In this document: positions 18,204-26,881 of the stretch, one piece after another
Numbering within the stretch: the first letter of the stretch is position 1
How the letters are laid out: each line of letters opens with the position of its first letter
Source: Paraburkholderia youngii
Lineage (GTDB): Bacteria > Pseudomonadota > Gammaproteobacteria > Burkholderiales > Burkholderiaceae
Assembly (NCBI RefSeq): GCF_013366925.1
Contig: NZ_JAALDK010000001.1
Location: 3,093,165-3,157,164, forward strand
DNA: 64,000 nucleotides
Direction: 5' to 3'
Made by a program: the position numbers and the translations under genes
The notes under the pieces: model-generated
Told to the model about the DNA's origin: nothing
Seen by the model: the letters and a program-made list of their open reading frames with translations, nothing else
The model's database searches: none

Positions 18204-19196
18204 CTAAATCCTAACGGCGCAGCCCTTGGTGGCCGCTTCGAGCGCGCAGTTCGCGATTCGCAGTGCTCGAATCCCATCCCGTGGCGTCGCAGGCATGGGC
18301 GCATCGGTTTCTAGCGCCGTCAGAAAACGGTCGAGCTCCACTTTGTATGAGTCCGCGTGTCGCTCGAGGAAGAAATTGAGCAGCGGCTCACGCGCCTCCG
18401 TCCTATCGCTCGTCCAGCGGCGCAGGCTCGAAGGCCGATGATTTTCATTCAGCACCATGCCCTTCGAACCGAAGACCTCGACCCGTTGGTCAAAGCCATA
18501 TACCGCCTGGCGCGACCCGTTGATATGACATTGCTTGCCTGACGCTGTGCGCAGCAACACCATCACGCTGTCGTAATCGGGAAGCTCTTCCAGACCTGGG
18601 TCGACAAGCCGGCTGCCCATCGCCATCACTTCAACTGGCTCCTCACCGAGCAGCCAGCGGGCTGTATCGAAATCATGAATCGTCATGTCTCGGAAGATTC
18701 CGCCCGAGTGTCGAAGATACTCGCGCGGTGCCAGGCCTGGGTCACGGCTCGTAATGACAACCTGCCGCACGTCGCCCACTTCTCCGTCTTCTATAGCCTG
18801 CTTGAGGCGCAATGCGTCGGGGTCGAAGCGCCGGTTGAAAGCCAGCATGACTCGCCCGCTGAGCCGCTCGATTTCTTCCACCGCAGCGAGCGCGCGGTCG
18901 ATGTCCAGGTCGATGGGCTTCTCGCAGAGAACCGGCTTACCCAGCCGAACTGCCTGCAATGTCAGGTCGATATGGGTATCAGTCGGCGTGCCGACAATAA
19001 TGGCATCGACGTCTTCGCGGTCGACGACCGCCTTGCAATCGACGGACGCGTCGCAATCAAGGTCCGCGGCAAGCGCCCGGACCGCTTCCTCGTTGGGGTC
19101 GGCTACAGCAACAGGTTTCATCCGGCGGTCAGCCGCAACGTTAGCCGCATGAATCTTACCAATGCGCCCAGCGCCGAGAACGGCGATACGCAACAT
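18204..19196 (-). CDS. iolG: Inositol 2-dehydrogenase-type Gfo/Idh/MocA oxidoreductase
   Basis: 330 aa. N-terminal NAD(P) site VLGAGRIGKIHAANV, catalytic lysine in LCEKPIDLD (about residue 97), and the active-site pair in RDMTIHDFDTARWLLGEEPVEV (about residues 170-176) match inositol 2-dehydrogenase, which oxidises myo-inositol or relatives to 2-inososes. AGGAG lies eight bases before ATG. It is the last enzyme gene of the minus-strand operon headed by hydroxyquinol 1,2-dioxygenase, an unusual companion because no other iol genes (iolB, iolC, iolD) are seen. Exact substrate may be another cyclitol or a sugar. Confidence 0.82.
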   Translation of the reverse strand: MLRIAVLGAGRIGKIHAANVAADRRMKPVAVADPNEEAVRALAADLDCDASVDCKAVVDREDVDAIIVGTPTDTHIDLTLQAVRLGKPVLCEKPIDLDIDRALAAVEEIERLSGRVMLAFNRRFDPDALRLKQAIEDGEVGDVRQVVITSRDPGLAPREYLRHSGGIFRDMTIHDFDTARWLLGEEPVEVMAMGSRLVDPGLEELPDYDSVMVLLRTASGKQCHINGSRQAVYGFDQRVEVFGSKGMVLNENHRPSSLRRWTSDRTEAREPLLNFFLERHADSYKVELDRFLTALETDAPMPATPRDGIRALRIANCALEAATKGCAVRI

Positions 19197-19257
19197 GTCA
19201 GTCTCCTATGTTCTGCCGGCACCTCAGGCGTACCGACGATTCTTCCAGTTGATACGG

Positions 19258-19554
19258 TCAGTTCGGCTTCCGTCTGCCAGCGCTCGCATTCTTCAAACTC
19301 TGCTGCGATGCAGCCGATTGCCGGATGGTCGGTTCAGCGGACGGAAACTCGGCTATCTGTCGGCTGAGCCGCAGAATGTCTTCAAGACCAAAGTCCCTTA
19401 CTTCAGGCACTCGGTCCCCACGGGCTTTTGCGACGGCCGTTGCTATGCGCAGCGCGTTCGAGCGCTCACGAATCAGCAATTCGAGCGCTTCGACGAGAAA
19501 CGCGCGCTCACGTTGCGACGTGTCCGAGTCAATCACGTGGTTGTGGGCAGACAT
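19258..19554 (-). CDS. Small conserved-looking protein in the hydroxyquinol operon
   Basis: 98 aa, with GAGG eight bases before ATG and correct operon spacing (61 bp before iolG, 113 bp after the SDR gene). It is mostly helical: ERAFLVEALELLIRERSNAL, then AKARGDRVPEVRDFGLEDIL. No signal peptide or membrane segment. I do not recognise the family; its place between two dehydrogenases suggests a cofactor-independent accessory role, but nothing in the sequence shows it. Confidence 0.6.
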   Translation of the reverse strand: MSAHNHVIDSDTSQRERAFLVEALELLIRERSNALRIATAVAKARGDRVPEVRDFGLEDILRLSRQIAEFPSAEPTIRQSAASQQSLKNASAGRRKPN

Positions 19555-19667
19555 ATTCTGGTCCTCAGAACGATGTGGTCGTCAACGCCGTCCACTCGCT
19601 ATTTCCTGTCAGTCCGAGGTACCGCGAAACAACGGGCTGCGACAGGTTCGAGAAAGCTCCGGTGCCG

Positions 19668-20471
19668 TCAAATCAGACTGCGAATGCTGCCGCCGTCGAC
19701 GCCCCAGACTGCCGACGTGACGAACGATGCGAGGTCGGAGGCGAGGAAGACAATCACATTCGCCACCTCGTCGGGTTGCCCCAGTCGATTCAGCGGCAAC
19801 TGGCGCAGAGACAGTTCGTGCTCGACGGCTTCCTTCGGCGCCATTCCATGAAATTTGCCCATTGTGTCTGCAAATCCGCCTTGCTTCGTCCAGAACGGCG
19901 TCCAGACCGGGCCCGGCGCAACGGCGTTGACACGAATCCTGGGGGCTTCGGCTCGCGCGAGGCCTTTCGTGAGAGCGAGGACAGCCGCCTTCGATGCGGA
20001 ATAGTCAATCGGCACAGGTTCAGGCTGGCGTGCCAGGTCCGACGCGTTATTGATAATCACCGCCTTTTCACGAGTACGCAGCACCGGCAACAGATAGCGA
20101 CACGTCCGCACGTAGCTCATGAAGTTCAGATTCATCGTGAAGTCCCATTCTTCGTCCGAGAGTTCTTCGAACGTGCGGACTTTCCCGGTCCCCACGTTGT
20201 TGACGAGGATGTCCACTTCGCCGCCATATGACTTCAGCGCCGCATCAACGCCGCCTTTGACTCCGTCAGCCGTGGACAAATCCGCTTGTGCAATCGTTAC
20301 GTGCGCTCCGAGCGAACGCAGTTCCGAATGGGTTTCCTCAAGCGCATTTGCGTCGATATCGATGAGGCAGAGACGCGCGCCTTCGCGCGCAAATCCCAAC
20401 GCCGTCGCACGACCGATGCCTTGCGCGGCGCCCGTGATAAGAACAATCTTTCCGTCGAGGCCTGTTTCCAT
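19668..20471 (-). CDS. Short-chain dehydrogenase/reductase
   Basis: 267 aa classical SDR: nucleotide site LITGAAQGIGRATALGFA, NNVGTG (variant of NNAG), catalytic tyrosine and lysine in PVPIDYSASKAAVLALTK (about residues 153-160) and the PGPVWTPFW loop. GGAG lies seven bases before ATG. As part of the hydroxyquinol operon it probably oxidises a second hydroxyl or reduces a ketone of the incoming compound. The substrate cannot be read from sequence. Confidence 0.9.
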   Translation of the reverse strand: METGLDGKIVLITGAAQGIGRATALGFAREGARLCLIDIDANALEETHSELRSLGAHVTIAQADLSTADGVKGGVDAALKSYGGEVDILVNNVGTGKVRTFEELSDEEWDFTMNLNFMSYVRTCRYLLPVLRTREKAVIINNASDLARQPEPVPIDYSASKAAVLALTKGLARAEAPRIRVNAVAPGPVWTPFWTKQGGFADTMGKFHGMAPKEAVEHELSLRQLPLNRLGQPDEVANVIVFLASDLASFVTSAVWGVDGGSIRSLI

Positions 20472-20622
20472 GATGTCTCCGATTCGATTCTGTGTACTGT
20501 TTCAAGCGCCCGGAGAATCAATGGTCTCCCCCAGATCGAAGTCCTCGGAAATTCGAGGACGAGCGCCACCCGCTCCTCGCCAACGCGAGGCTGCAATTTC
20601 GAAACTCTGTGAAGCGACAGGT

Positions 20623-20907
20623 TTAGCGGTTATCGACCCGCTTGATGAACGGTCTGATGTCGACTGTGTTCCAGATCCCTGCCTTGTTGAACGGGTCGGC
20701 GTCGACAAACTTTACGATTTCCTCGATGCCGTCTGCTTCGTAGAGAAAGAAGCTGCCAATCATCGTCTGACCGTCGGACCTCGTCAGTGGACCGGAAATC
20801 AGCGTCTTGACAGGTGCGGTCTGCAGATAGGCCTTGTGCGCGTCGTAGTTTTCCAGGCGACGCTCGACCATGTTCGGATGGTCAAGGCAATAGACAGTGA
20901 AGTGCAT
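20623..20907 (-). CDS. YciI-family small barrel protein
   Basis: 94 aa: MHFTVYCLDHPNMVERRLE at the start, SGPLTRSDGQTMIGSFFLYE and VKFVDADPFNKAGIW at the end, the DPF motif and layout of YciI-like dimeric alpha+beta barrels. Some relatives act as isomerases, dehydrohalogenases or lactone-processing enzymes in aromatic degradation. AGGAG precedes the ATG. It lies between the SDR and maleylacetate reductase genes, which supports a step in the same pathway, possibly an isomerisation or dehydration. Confidence 0.88.
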   Translation of the reverse strand: MHFTVYCLDHPNMVERRLENYDAHKAYLQTAPVKTLISGPLTRSDGQTMIGSFFLYEADGIEEIVKFVDADPFNKAGIWNTVDIRPFIKRVDNR

Positions 20908-20950
20908 TTTTGTCTCCTTGCTGTGATTTGAGCATTCGGCTCGTCAAGCG

Positions 20951-22027
20951 TCAGGTCGTCGCCGCGCGTGGCGCGGCGCCATCAAAAGCATCGTGCAAGA
21001 TTTCCAGGAGTGCCTCGCGTTCAATTGCACGCGGGTTCCAGTACGGATTGGAACTGGCGATATCAGCTGCCTTCGAAACGTCTTGGGCCGACATGCCGAT
21101 GTCTTTAAGCGCGAGCGGTGCGCCGCAACGTTTCGCCAGTTCATACACGCCCAGTGCCGCGTCGTCCGAGCCAAGCGCGCGTGCAATCCGTTTCATCGCA
21201 TCGGGTGCAGCCTGCCGGTTGTAGCCGAGTGCATGCGGAAGAACGATGGTGTGCGTCTGCGCGTGCGGCAGGTTGAAGCTCCCGCCCAGCGTATGACAAA
21301 GCTTATGGTGAAGCGCCATGCCAACGCTGCCCAGAACGGTCCCGCACAGCCAGGCGCCATACAACGCATCAGAGCGGGCTTCGACGCTTTGCGAATCGTC
21401 GACGATTGCCGGCAATGCGCGCGCGAGCGCTGCGATTCCCTCTTCAGCCATCAGGCTTATGACTGGATTCGCATCACGCGAATAAAGACCCTCTGCAGCG
21501 TGCGCAATCGCGTTGATTCCGCTCGTAACCGACAGTGCGACCGGAAGAGACATTGTCAGGTCAGTGTCGTAAATCACGGTCCTCGGCAAGACTCGCAGGT
21601 CTGTACCGGTCTTTTTCATTCCGGCATCCGTGATGCCATAGATTGGAGTCATCTCGCTGCCGGCGTATGTCGTCGGCACAGCGAGAATCGGGAGGTCCGA
21701 TTCAAGCGCAATCGCCTTGCCGAGCCCAATCGTCGAGCCGCCTCCAACGGCAATGGCGCAGTCCGCCCGCAGTTCCCGTGCGAGGCCGCGAGCCTCCTTA
21801 ACCAGCTCGAGTGGCACATGCATGACCGCGCGGGCGAAGATGCCAGCGGCACGCTTACCGAGCCGCGCGGCAACGGCTTCACCCGTTTCTTTCTGCTCGG
21901 GGCTACACAGAATGAGTGCTCTCTCCGAGCTTAGCTGAAGCACTTCGCGCTCGAGGTGCTGCAAACTGCCCGGACCAAACACGACCCTACCTGCCCGTGC
22001 CTGGTAAATGAATTCACGCTTTTGCAT
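20951..22027 (-). CDS. Maleylacetate reductase
   Basis: 358 aa iron-alcohol-dehydrogenase-like protein started at ATG 22027 (GGAG seven bases upstream). It has the glycine-rich AIAVGGGSTIGLGKAIAL (about residues 90-107), VPTTYAGSEMTPIYGIT, the HAAEGLYS block, and HHKLCHTLGGSFNLPHAQTHTIVLPH, the metal-site region typical of maleylacetate reductases such as MacA/TftE. These reduce maleylacetate to 3-oxoadipate with NADH. Start overlaps the end of the Dabb gene by 14 bp. With the dioxygenase two genes upstream it forms the complete lower hydroxyquinol pathway. Confidence 0.92.
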   Translation of the reverse strand: MQKREFIYQARAGRVVFGPGSLQHLEREVLQLSSERALILCSPEQKETGEAVAARLGKRAAGIFARAVMHVPLELVKEARGLARELRADCAIAVGGGSTIGLGKAIALESDLPILAVPTTYAGSEMTPIYGITDAGMKKTGTDLRVLPRTVIYDTDLTMSLPVALSVTSGINAIAHAAEGLYSRDANPVISLMAEEGIAALARALPAIVDDSQSVEARSDALYGAWLCGTVLGSVGMALHHKLCHTLGGSFNLPHAQTHTIVLPHALGYNRQAAPDAMKRIARALGSDDAALGVYELAKRCGAPLALKDIGMSAQDVSKAADIASSNPYWNPRAIEREALLEILHDAFDGAAPRAATT

Positions 22028-22364
22028 CAAGATGCTCCGGTGTGCGGTCTGAAATCAAGTCTGCATCTGCTAGATAGTCAACCTGGAATCTCGCTGTACG
22101 CAGGTCGCCGAGTTCATTGCGCACACGCAGATGCTCTGGGTGAGACGCGTAGGTTTCTAGCGCCTCCTGAGAATCGAACTCCGTGACGAGAACCGCGTCG
22201 CACGCGTAGTCGACCCGACTGTAGTCGAGTCCGACTTCGAGGTGCCGCATCCCGGGAATACGGCCCCGCAAGCCCTCGAACTTCCTCTTGACAAGGTTCG
22301 ACGCAGTTTCCCGTTCCGCGGGCGTGTCCCCGCGAACACGCCACATCACAATATGCCTAATCAT
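22014..22364 (-). CDS. Dabb-family (stress-responsive alpha/beta barrel) protein
   Basis: 116 aa with the Dabb signature: MIRHIVMWRVRGDTPAER at the start, GLRGRIPGMRHLEVGLDYS, and VLVTEFDSQEALETYASHPE. The family includes small dimeric barrels, some being polyketide cyclases such as olivetolic acid cyclase. It is translationally coupled on both sides: its ATG overlaps the dioxygenase stop (ATGA), its end overlaps the maleylacetate reductase start. Such tight coupling argues for a catalytic part in making or handling the aromatic ring; that is inference. Confidence 0.88.
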   Translation of the reverse strand: MIRHIVMWRVRGDTPAERETASNLVKRKFEGLRGRIPGMRHLEVGLDYSRVDYACDAVLVTEFDSQEALETYASHPEHLRVRNELGDLRTARFQVDYLADADLISDRTPEHLDAKA

Positions 22365-23242
22365 GCGGGAACCTCCGAAGGGTTAAGCACAAAGTCGTAC
22401 TCAAGCGAATACCACGGAACGCCGATTTCCCGACCATCCGGTGCCACACCTGCTTCGTGTCGCTTCCACTCCGCAATCAACGTCGAGCGAACACCGAACA
22501 CGACGTCGGAATCGAGATACTTGTCGCCATCGCGGAACACATGCGTGATGAGCGTCTCGTATCCAGGCGCTTCAATCATGAAATGCAGATGTGCAGGGCG
22601 CCACGGGTGGCGGCCGACGGCCGCCAACATGCGACCAACGGGCCCGTCGTGCGGGATGGGGTAAGCCTCCGCGAGAATCGAGCGGAAGTTGAAAAAGCCT
22701 TCAGCGTCGGCCTTCAGCCGACCTCGAGCGCGATGGATGGCGTTGCCGGCCTCGTCGAGGTTCTGGACATCATAGAAGCCGTCTTCGTCCGATTGCCACA
22801 CGTCAATCTGCGCATCGGCAATGACTTCCCCGTCCGCACCACGCACCTGCCCACTTATATAGCAGGGTGCGCCCTTTGCGCCATTCGAGATGTCATCGCC
22901 GTTGTCGTAAATAGGCGCGCCCTCAACATAGAACGGTCCGAACACGGTGGCCTCTGTGCAGTTGGACGGTTTGCGGTTGTTCTGCGACATGACCAACATC
23001 GAAAGGCCAAGCGTGTCAGACAGCAGAATGAACTCCTGCCGCTTGTCGTCGGTGATATGACCCACCTCCGTCAGGAACTGGATTGCTTTGAACCATTCGT
23101 CCTCGGTGAGATGGATATCTCGAGCAAAAGCATGGAGATGTTGAACGAGACTCGTCATCACAGTCCTCAACCTTCCGTTTTTGCAGTCCGCAAATGAGGC
23201 GATAACGGCTTGGGTAATAGTGTCTTCGTTGATGTTGCGCAT
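22361..23242 (-). CDS. Hydroxyquinol 1,2-dioxygenase (intradiol)
   Basis: 293 aa. The N-terminal helical linker domain (VMTSLVQHLHAFARDIHLTEDEWFKAIQFL) and the intradiol core are complete: GPFYVEGAP with the conserved tyrosine, IDVWQSDEDGFYDVQ, YPIPHDGPVG and RPAHLHFMIEAPGYETLITHVF, giving the 2-Tyr, 2-His Fe(III) set. Features fit hydroxyquinol rather than catechol dioxygenases, and maleylacetate reductase in the same operon confirms this. The product is maleylacetate. AGGAG lies eight bases before ATG. First gene of the operon; a conserved regulatory element lies 64-108 bp upstream. Confidence 0.92.
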   Translation of the reverse strand: MRNINEDTITQAVIASFADCKNGRLRTVMTSLVQHLHAFARDIHLTEDEWFKAIQFLTEVGHITDDKRQEFILLSDTLGLSMLVMSQNNRKPSNCTEATVFGPFYVEGAPIYDNGDDISNGAKGAPCYISGQVRGADGEVIADAQIDVWQSDEDGFYDVQNLDEAGNAIHRARGRLKADAEGFFNFRSILAEAYPIPHDGPVGRMLAAVGRHPWRPAHLHFMIEAPGYETLITHVFRDGDKYLDSDVVFGVRSTLIAEWKRHEAGVAPDGREIGVPWYSLEYDFVLNPSEVPA

Positions 23243-23305
23243 CGTGCAGTCTCCTTGTGCGCTAAGGCGTCTGAAAACGAAAGGTAAAGCTTCGTTTCGG
23301 TAAAT

Positions 23306-23350
23306 AAAATGCCGCCAGACGAAATGACATTTCCTCGTGCCGGAAAAATC
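23306..23350. promoter_or_regulatory. Shared 45-bp regulatory element, copy A
   Basis: The element reads AAAATGC-N6, then a CGAAA-nG block, then TTTCC-N7-GGAAA and ends ATC. It matches elements at 28783-28827 and 31182-31226 in exactly the same length and orientation. TTTCC-N7-GGAAA (23330-23346) contains the LysR T-N11-A pattern. Here it lies between hydroxyquinol dioxygenase (start 64 bp away) and the divergent LysR gene, which is its likely binding protein. Confidence 0.75.
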
Positions 23351-23541
23351 GGCTCCACTCCGCTTCAGCCTCTTTTTGGCGGCTCACCGGAGATGCAGCC
23401 TGCCAGCTGATTGTAGAAATCGACTCTACAAACTTGCGAGTTTCAGTCGGTTTATCTCTCCGCCCCACTGCGGCATATTTGCCCGCAAAGGGGCTGGAAA
23501 AATCCCTTCAGATTGTTCCAACAGGAAGGCAGAGGGAAACG

Positions 23542-24465
23542 ATGGACCGCTGGACGCAAATGCATCTGTTTGTGCTTACCGCCGACCTCGGCAGCTTGTC
23601 GAAGGCCGCGGAGCAGCTCGATATGTCAAACGCTGCAGCAAGCCGAACCCTAAGCTCGCTTGAAGAGCGACTCGGTGCCAGATTGATAGAACGGACGACC
23701 CGGCGGATGTGGCTGACGGACGCTGGCCGCGAATATCATCGCCGATGCACCGCCGTAATCTCTGAGCTAGCCGAAGCGGACTCAATCGCTTCCGAAGAAG
23801 CCGTCAGCCCACGAGGCGTGCTCCGGGTGACTAGCTCTGTATCGTTCGCGATGATGCACCTCGCTCCAGCGCTTCCAGAATTCCTAAGGCGCTATCCCAA
23901 CCTGTCAGTTCAAATCATCGCCGCCAATCAGTATCAAAATTTCATCGAGGCCGGGATAGATATCGCTATCCGCACGAGGGAACATGAGGGCGATTCCTGC
24001 ATCACGATCCGTCGGCTTGCCGAGACTCGACGTGTGCTCGCAGCATCGCCTGCATATCTTGCCGCTCATGGCCGTCCTCAGACTCCTGAGGACCTGGAGC
24101 AGCACAAGATGCTCGTCTACAACCTGGCAGTCGACCCGTATGTCCTCCACCTGCGTCGAGAAAAGGAAGAGCGCAATATCGCAATCACAAGCGCACTCGA
24201 CTCGAACGAAGGACAGGTCATCGTAGCCGCGGGGCGCGCGGGGCTGGGCATCGTCGTTCAGCCGCTCTACATCATCCATGATGACATCGTATCCGGACGC
24301 CTAATGCCGGTACTCGAAGATTGGCGACTTCCCCGTCTGACCATCAACCTCGCTTATCAAAGCAGGCGTTATCAGCCGGCAAAAATCAGAGTCTTCACCG
24401 ACTTTCTCATCGAGCGTGTCAAGAGCCTCAATCTCGAAGAGCGTTGGATGACTTTTGCAACCTGA
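23542..24465 (+). CDS. LysR-family regulator of the hydroxyquinol island
   Basis: 307 aa from ATG 23542 (GAGGGA upstream; begins MDRWTQMHLFV). Winged helix TADLGSLSKAAEQLDMSNAAASRTLSSLEERLGARLIE and a LysR substrate domain of the CrgA/AaeR-like type (FAMMHLAPALPEFLRRYPNLSVQI). It is divergent from the hydroxyquinol dioxygenase operon with copy A of the 45-bp element between them. Because three transcription units of the island carry that element, this protein is the best candidate for controlling all of them. Confidence 0.92.
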   Translation: MDRWTQMHLFVLTADLGSLSKAAEQLDMSNAAASRTLSSLEERLGARLIERTTRRMWLTDAGREYHRRCTAVISELAEADSIASEEAVSPRGVLRVTSSVSFAMMHLAPALPEFLRRYPNLSVQIIAANQYQNFIEAGIDIAIRTREHEGDSCITIRRLAETRRVLAASPAYLAAHGRPQTPEDLEQHKMLVYNLAVDPYVLHLRREKEERNIAITSALDSNEGQVIVAAGRAGLGIVVQPLYIIHDDIVSGRLMPVLEDWRLPRLTINLAYQSRRYQPAKIRVFTDFLIERVKSLNLEERWMTFAT

Positions 24466-24876
24466 AACAACATCGAACCTCGGACTCTCGCAACCTTGCA
24501 ACCCATTGCCGTGCGCTGATATTTCCAGCAGGTGGAAATATGATTTCGGCCTCAGGTAATCGCCGGCGATGTCAAACCCGGTACACGACCGTTCGGACTC
24601 AAGTCCCCGCCGACGGCATTTACAGTAAGCCCCTCGCTCAACGCGAGGCTTTTGAAGCACACGCAGAAAAGTTGTGCGCGGGAAGTCGGGGACGGAAGTG
24701 CCCTACAAGTGCCTTTCCCGCATGTCGCCCTGGCAGCCTCGACGCGTCCTGCGAACTGCCGCAGCAATGACTGACGATGAATCGACTATGACGCGCGACC
24801 GGATTGACCTTGAATCGAAAAATGAAAAACGACCGACGGGTCCGAGACACGTCGGCCGAACTGCAGTGTCCGTGGA
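24466..24876. other. Intergenic stretch between LysR and ABC permease ends
   Basis: Convergent gene ends. No gene recognised. A weak hairpin CCTCGC-TCAAC-GCGAGG followed by CTTTT at 24632-24653 could terminate the LysR transcript, although it is about 165 bp after the stop codon. Confidence 0.35.
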
Positions 24877-25857
24877 TTAAGTCGCAGTGGTTGTCTTTCC
24901 TCGCGCGAATCGGCCGAGCGGAGCAGCCAAGACCGCACCCAGACGACCATCGAGCAAGACGACAACAAGCAGCAACAGGCCGTTGACGAGAAGAATTTGC
25001 GTGGACGTCGCATTCAAGAGGCCGAGCCCGTTGTTCAGCACAGTAAGAATCAGCACGCCCATCCCGACGCCGACCGGAGAGCCGATACCGCCACCTAATG
25101 CAACGCCGCCGACAATTGCCGCCGAGGCCGCCTGCAGCAGTATGTTGCTTCCCATCGTTGCAGAGGCGGTCGCAAGGCTGAGGGAGAGCAAGCCCCCGCC
25201 AAGTGCCGAAAGTCCGCCCGAGATGACGAAGCCGACTGTCAACGCCTTGCCCACGCGCGCACCGCTTTGAATTGCCGCCTTCCGATGTCCCCCCGAGGCG
25301 TAGATATCCCGTCCCAAGGTGGTATAGCGCAAGAAGAGTGCTACGACAATAAAGCAGGCAATCGTGATAAAGCTACGCGGCGAAAAGATGCCAAGGACAT
25401 TCTGGTCGAGGAAGTCGCTGACGTCGAGGTTGCCGTAACTCAGCACCCGTCCACCCGCGAGCCAGTAGCCTATTCCGGTCAGGAACATCATCGAGCCCAC
25501 GGTTGTCACCAACGAGGAGACGCCAAGCCAAGGCAGCAACGCCGCGTTGGCAATGCCGACCACCACACCGAAGACAACCGCATAAAGTACGCCGAGCCAC
25601 GCGCTATCGCCACCGAACTTAACGGTAATCAGGCCCGCGACCGTCGAGATTGCAGCGACGCTCAAGTCAAACTCGCCCGCAACCATCGTCACGGAGAGAC
25701 CGAGCGCCACAATCCCGAGGAACGCGAACGCTTGAAAAATCGCGTACAGATTCGCCTGCGAAAAGTAGTGGTCAACGCTAAGACCGAAGATAACAGGCAT
25801 TCCCACGAGTAGGACAAGGCGAATGGCCAGATTGAGAAATCGTTGAGCTTGTTCCAT
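24877..25857 (-). CDS. Sugar ABC transporter permease (RbsC type)
   Basis: 326 aa from the ATG at 25857 (AGGAGA with six-base spacing); an upstream in-frame start lacks a site. Hydrophobic segments and the motifs AIFQAFAFLGIVALGLSVTMVAGEFDLS and ALGGGIGSPVGVGMGVLILTVLNNGL are those of BPD_transp_2 permeases for ribose, xylose, inositol and similar sugars. It lies 13 bp after the other permease. Two different permease genes indicate a heterodimeric channel. Confidence 0.9.
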   Translation of the reverse strand: MEQAQRFLNLAIRLVLLVGMPVIFGLSVDHYFSQANLYAIFQAFAFLGIVALGLSVTMVAGEFDLSVAAISTVAGLITVKFGGDSAWLGVLYAVVFGVVVGIANAALLPWLGVSSLVTTVGSMMFLTGIGYWLAGGRVLSYGNLDVSDFLDQNVLGIFSPRSFITIACFIVVALFLRYTTLGRDIYASGGHRKAAIQSGARVGKALTVGFVISGGLSALGGGLLSLSLATASATMGSNILLQAASAAIVGGVALGGGIGSPVGVGMGVLILTVLNNGLGLLNATSTQILLVNGLLLLVVVLLDGRLGAVLAAPLGRFARGKTTTAT

Positions 25858-25870
25858 TTCGAGTCTCCTG

Positions 25871-26881
25871 TTATTTCCGTCCCGGACCAAGCCGGGCAAG
25901 CAATGCGCCGAACACCACCGCCGCGAGAACCACGATGCCCTTCGCCACCAGTTGATATTCGTAGCTCACCCCGCTGACCAGGAGGATGTTGCTGATGGCG
26001 GCGAGAAAGATAGCGCCGGTTACCGCGTCAGAGATTTGGCCGCGTCCACCGCGAATCGAGATTCCGCCAACGAGCACCGCGGCAATCGCGTTGAAGTCCA
26101 GGTCGATACCGTACGTCACGTTGCCTTGAGCCGACGACGACGCAATCAATGAGCCTGCGAGGGCAGCTGCAGCGCCAGCGAACCCATAACAAACCAGCGT
26201 CGCTGCCATCAACCGGAGACCAGCGATGCGCGCAACTTCAGCTCGCATCCCAATCAGTCGAATCTCACGACCAATTCGTGACTTTTGCAGGATGAAGCTC
26301 GCGATTGCACCAAAGACGGCCAGCACGACAATCTGGGTCGGCAGCCAGCCAAACAACTTGCCTTGCCCGAGCCATGTCGCGTCACCCCGCCCGATGACGG
26401 TCAATCCACCGGTGTAGATGACACCAGCACCGATGATGATTGAGGAAGTGGCAATGGTGGTGATGATGGGGTTCGCTTTACCGAAGGCGATAATGGCGCC
26501 TTGCACCGCACCCATCAGGAGACCGCTCAACACCACAAGTAGAAGTGTCGCTCCCAGACCGAGATGAATGAGCGCGGCAAACATCACGGTCGAGACCGCT
26601 GCTGTCGCGCCCATCGACAGCATGAAGAGATTTCCGCTGAGCGTGATGAGCGCCATCCCGATAGCGCCGACACCGACCGCAGCAACCGAATACATCAGCG
26701 ATTGAACGTTGCCAAACTCGGTGAAGTGCGGAACGACGGCTGCGGCAGCGACGATGAGAAGAAGGGTTGCGATTCGAATCGACGCAGCATGAATACTGGT
26801 TGTTCCAAGCAGCGCTGCTGCCCAACGTCGCGGCGCAGTTGACGATACTTGCGCAGTGGGCTCAAGAGCAGTCTTATGCAT
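25871..26881 (-). CDS. Sugar ABC transporter permease (RbsC type)
   Basis: 336 aa from ATG 26881, eight bases inside the end of the ATPase gene, with GGAGG six bases upstream. It has VGAIGMALITLSGNLFMLSMGATAAVS, GRGDATWLG and the AIAAVLVGGISIRGGRGQ block of BPD_transp_2 permeases. Together with the second permease and the double ATPase it forms the membrane part of a CUT2-type sugar importer. Confidence 0.9.
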   Translation of the reverse strand: MHKTALEPTAQVSSTAPRRWAAALLGTTSIHAASIRIATLLLIVAAAAVVPHFTEFGNVQSLMYSVAAVGVGAIGMALITLSGNLFMLSMGATAAVSTVMFAALIHLGLGATLLLVVLSGLLMGAVQGAIIAFGKANPIITTIATSSIIIGAGVIYTGGLTVIGRGDATWLGQGKLFGWLPTQIVVLAVFGAIASFILQKSRIGREIRLIGMRAEVARIAGLRLMAATLVCYGFAGAAAALAGSLIASSSAQGNVTYGIDLDFNAIAAVLVGGISIRGGRGQISDAVTGAIFLAAISNILLVSGVSYEYQLVAKGIVVLAAVVFGALLARLGPGRK

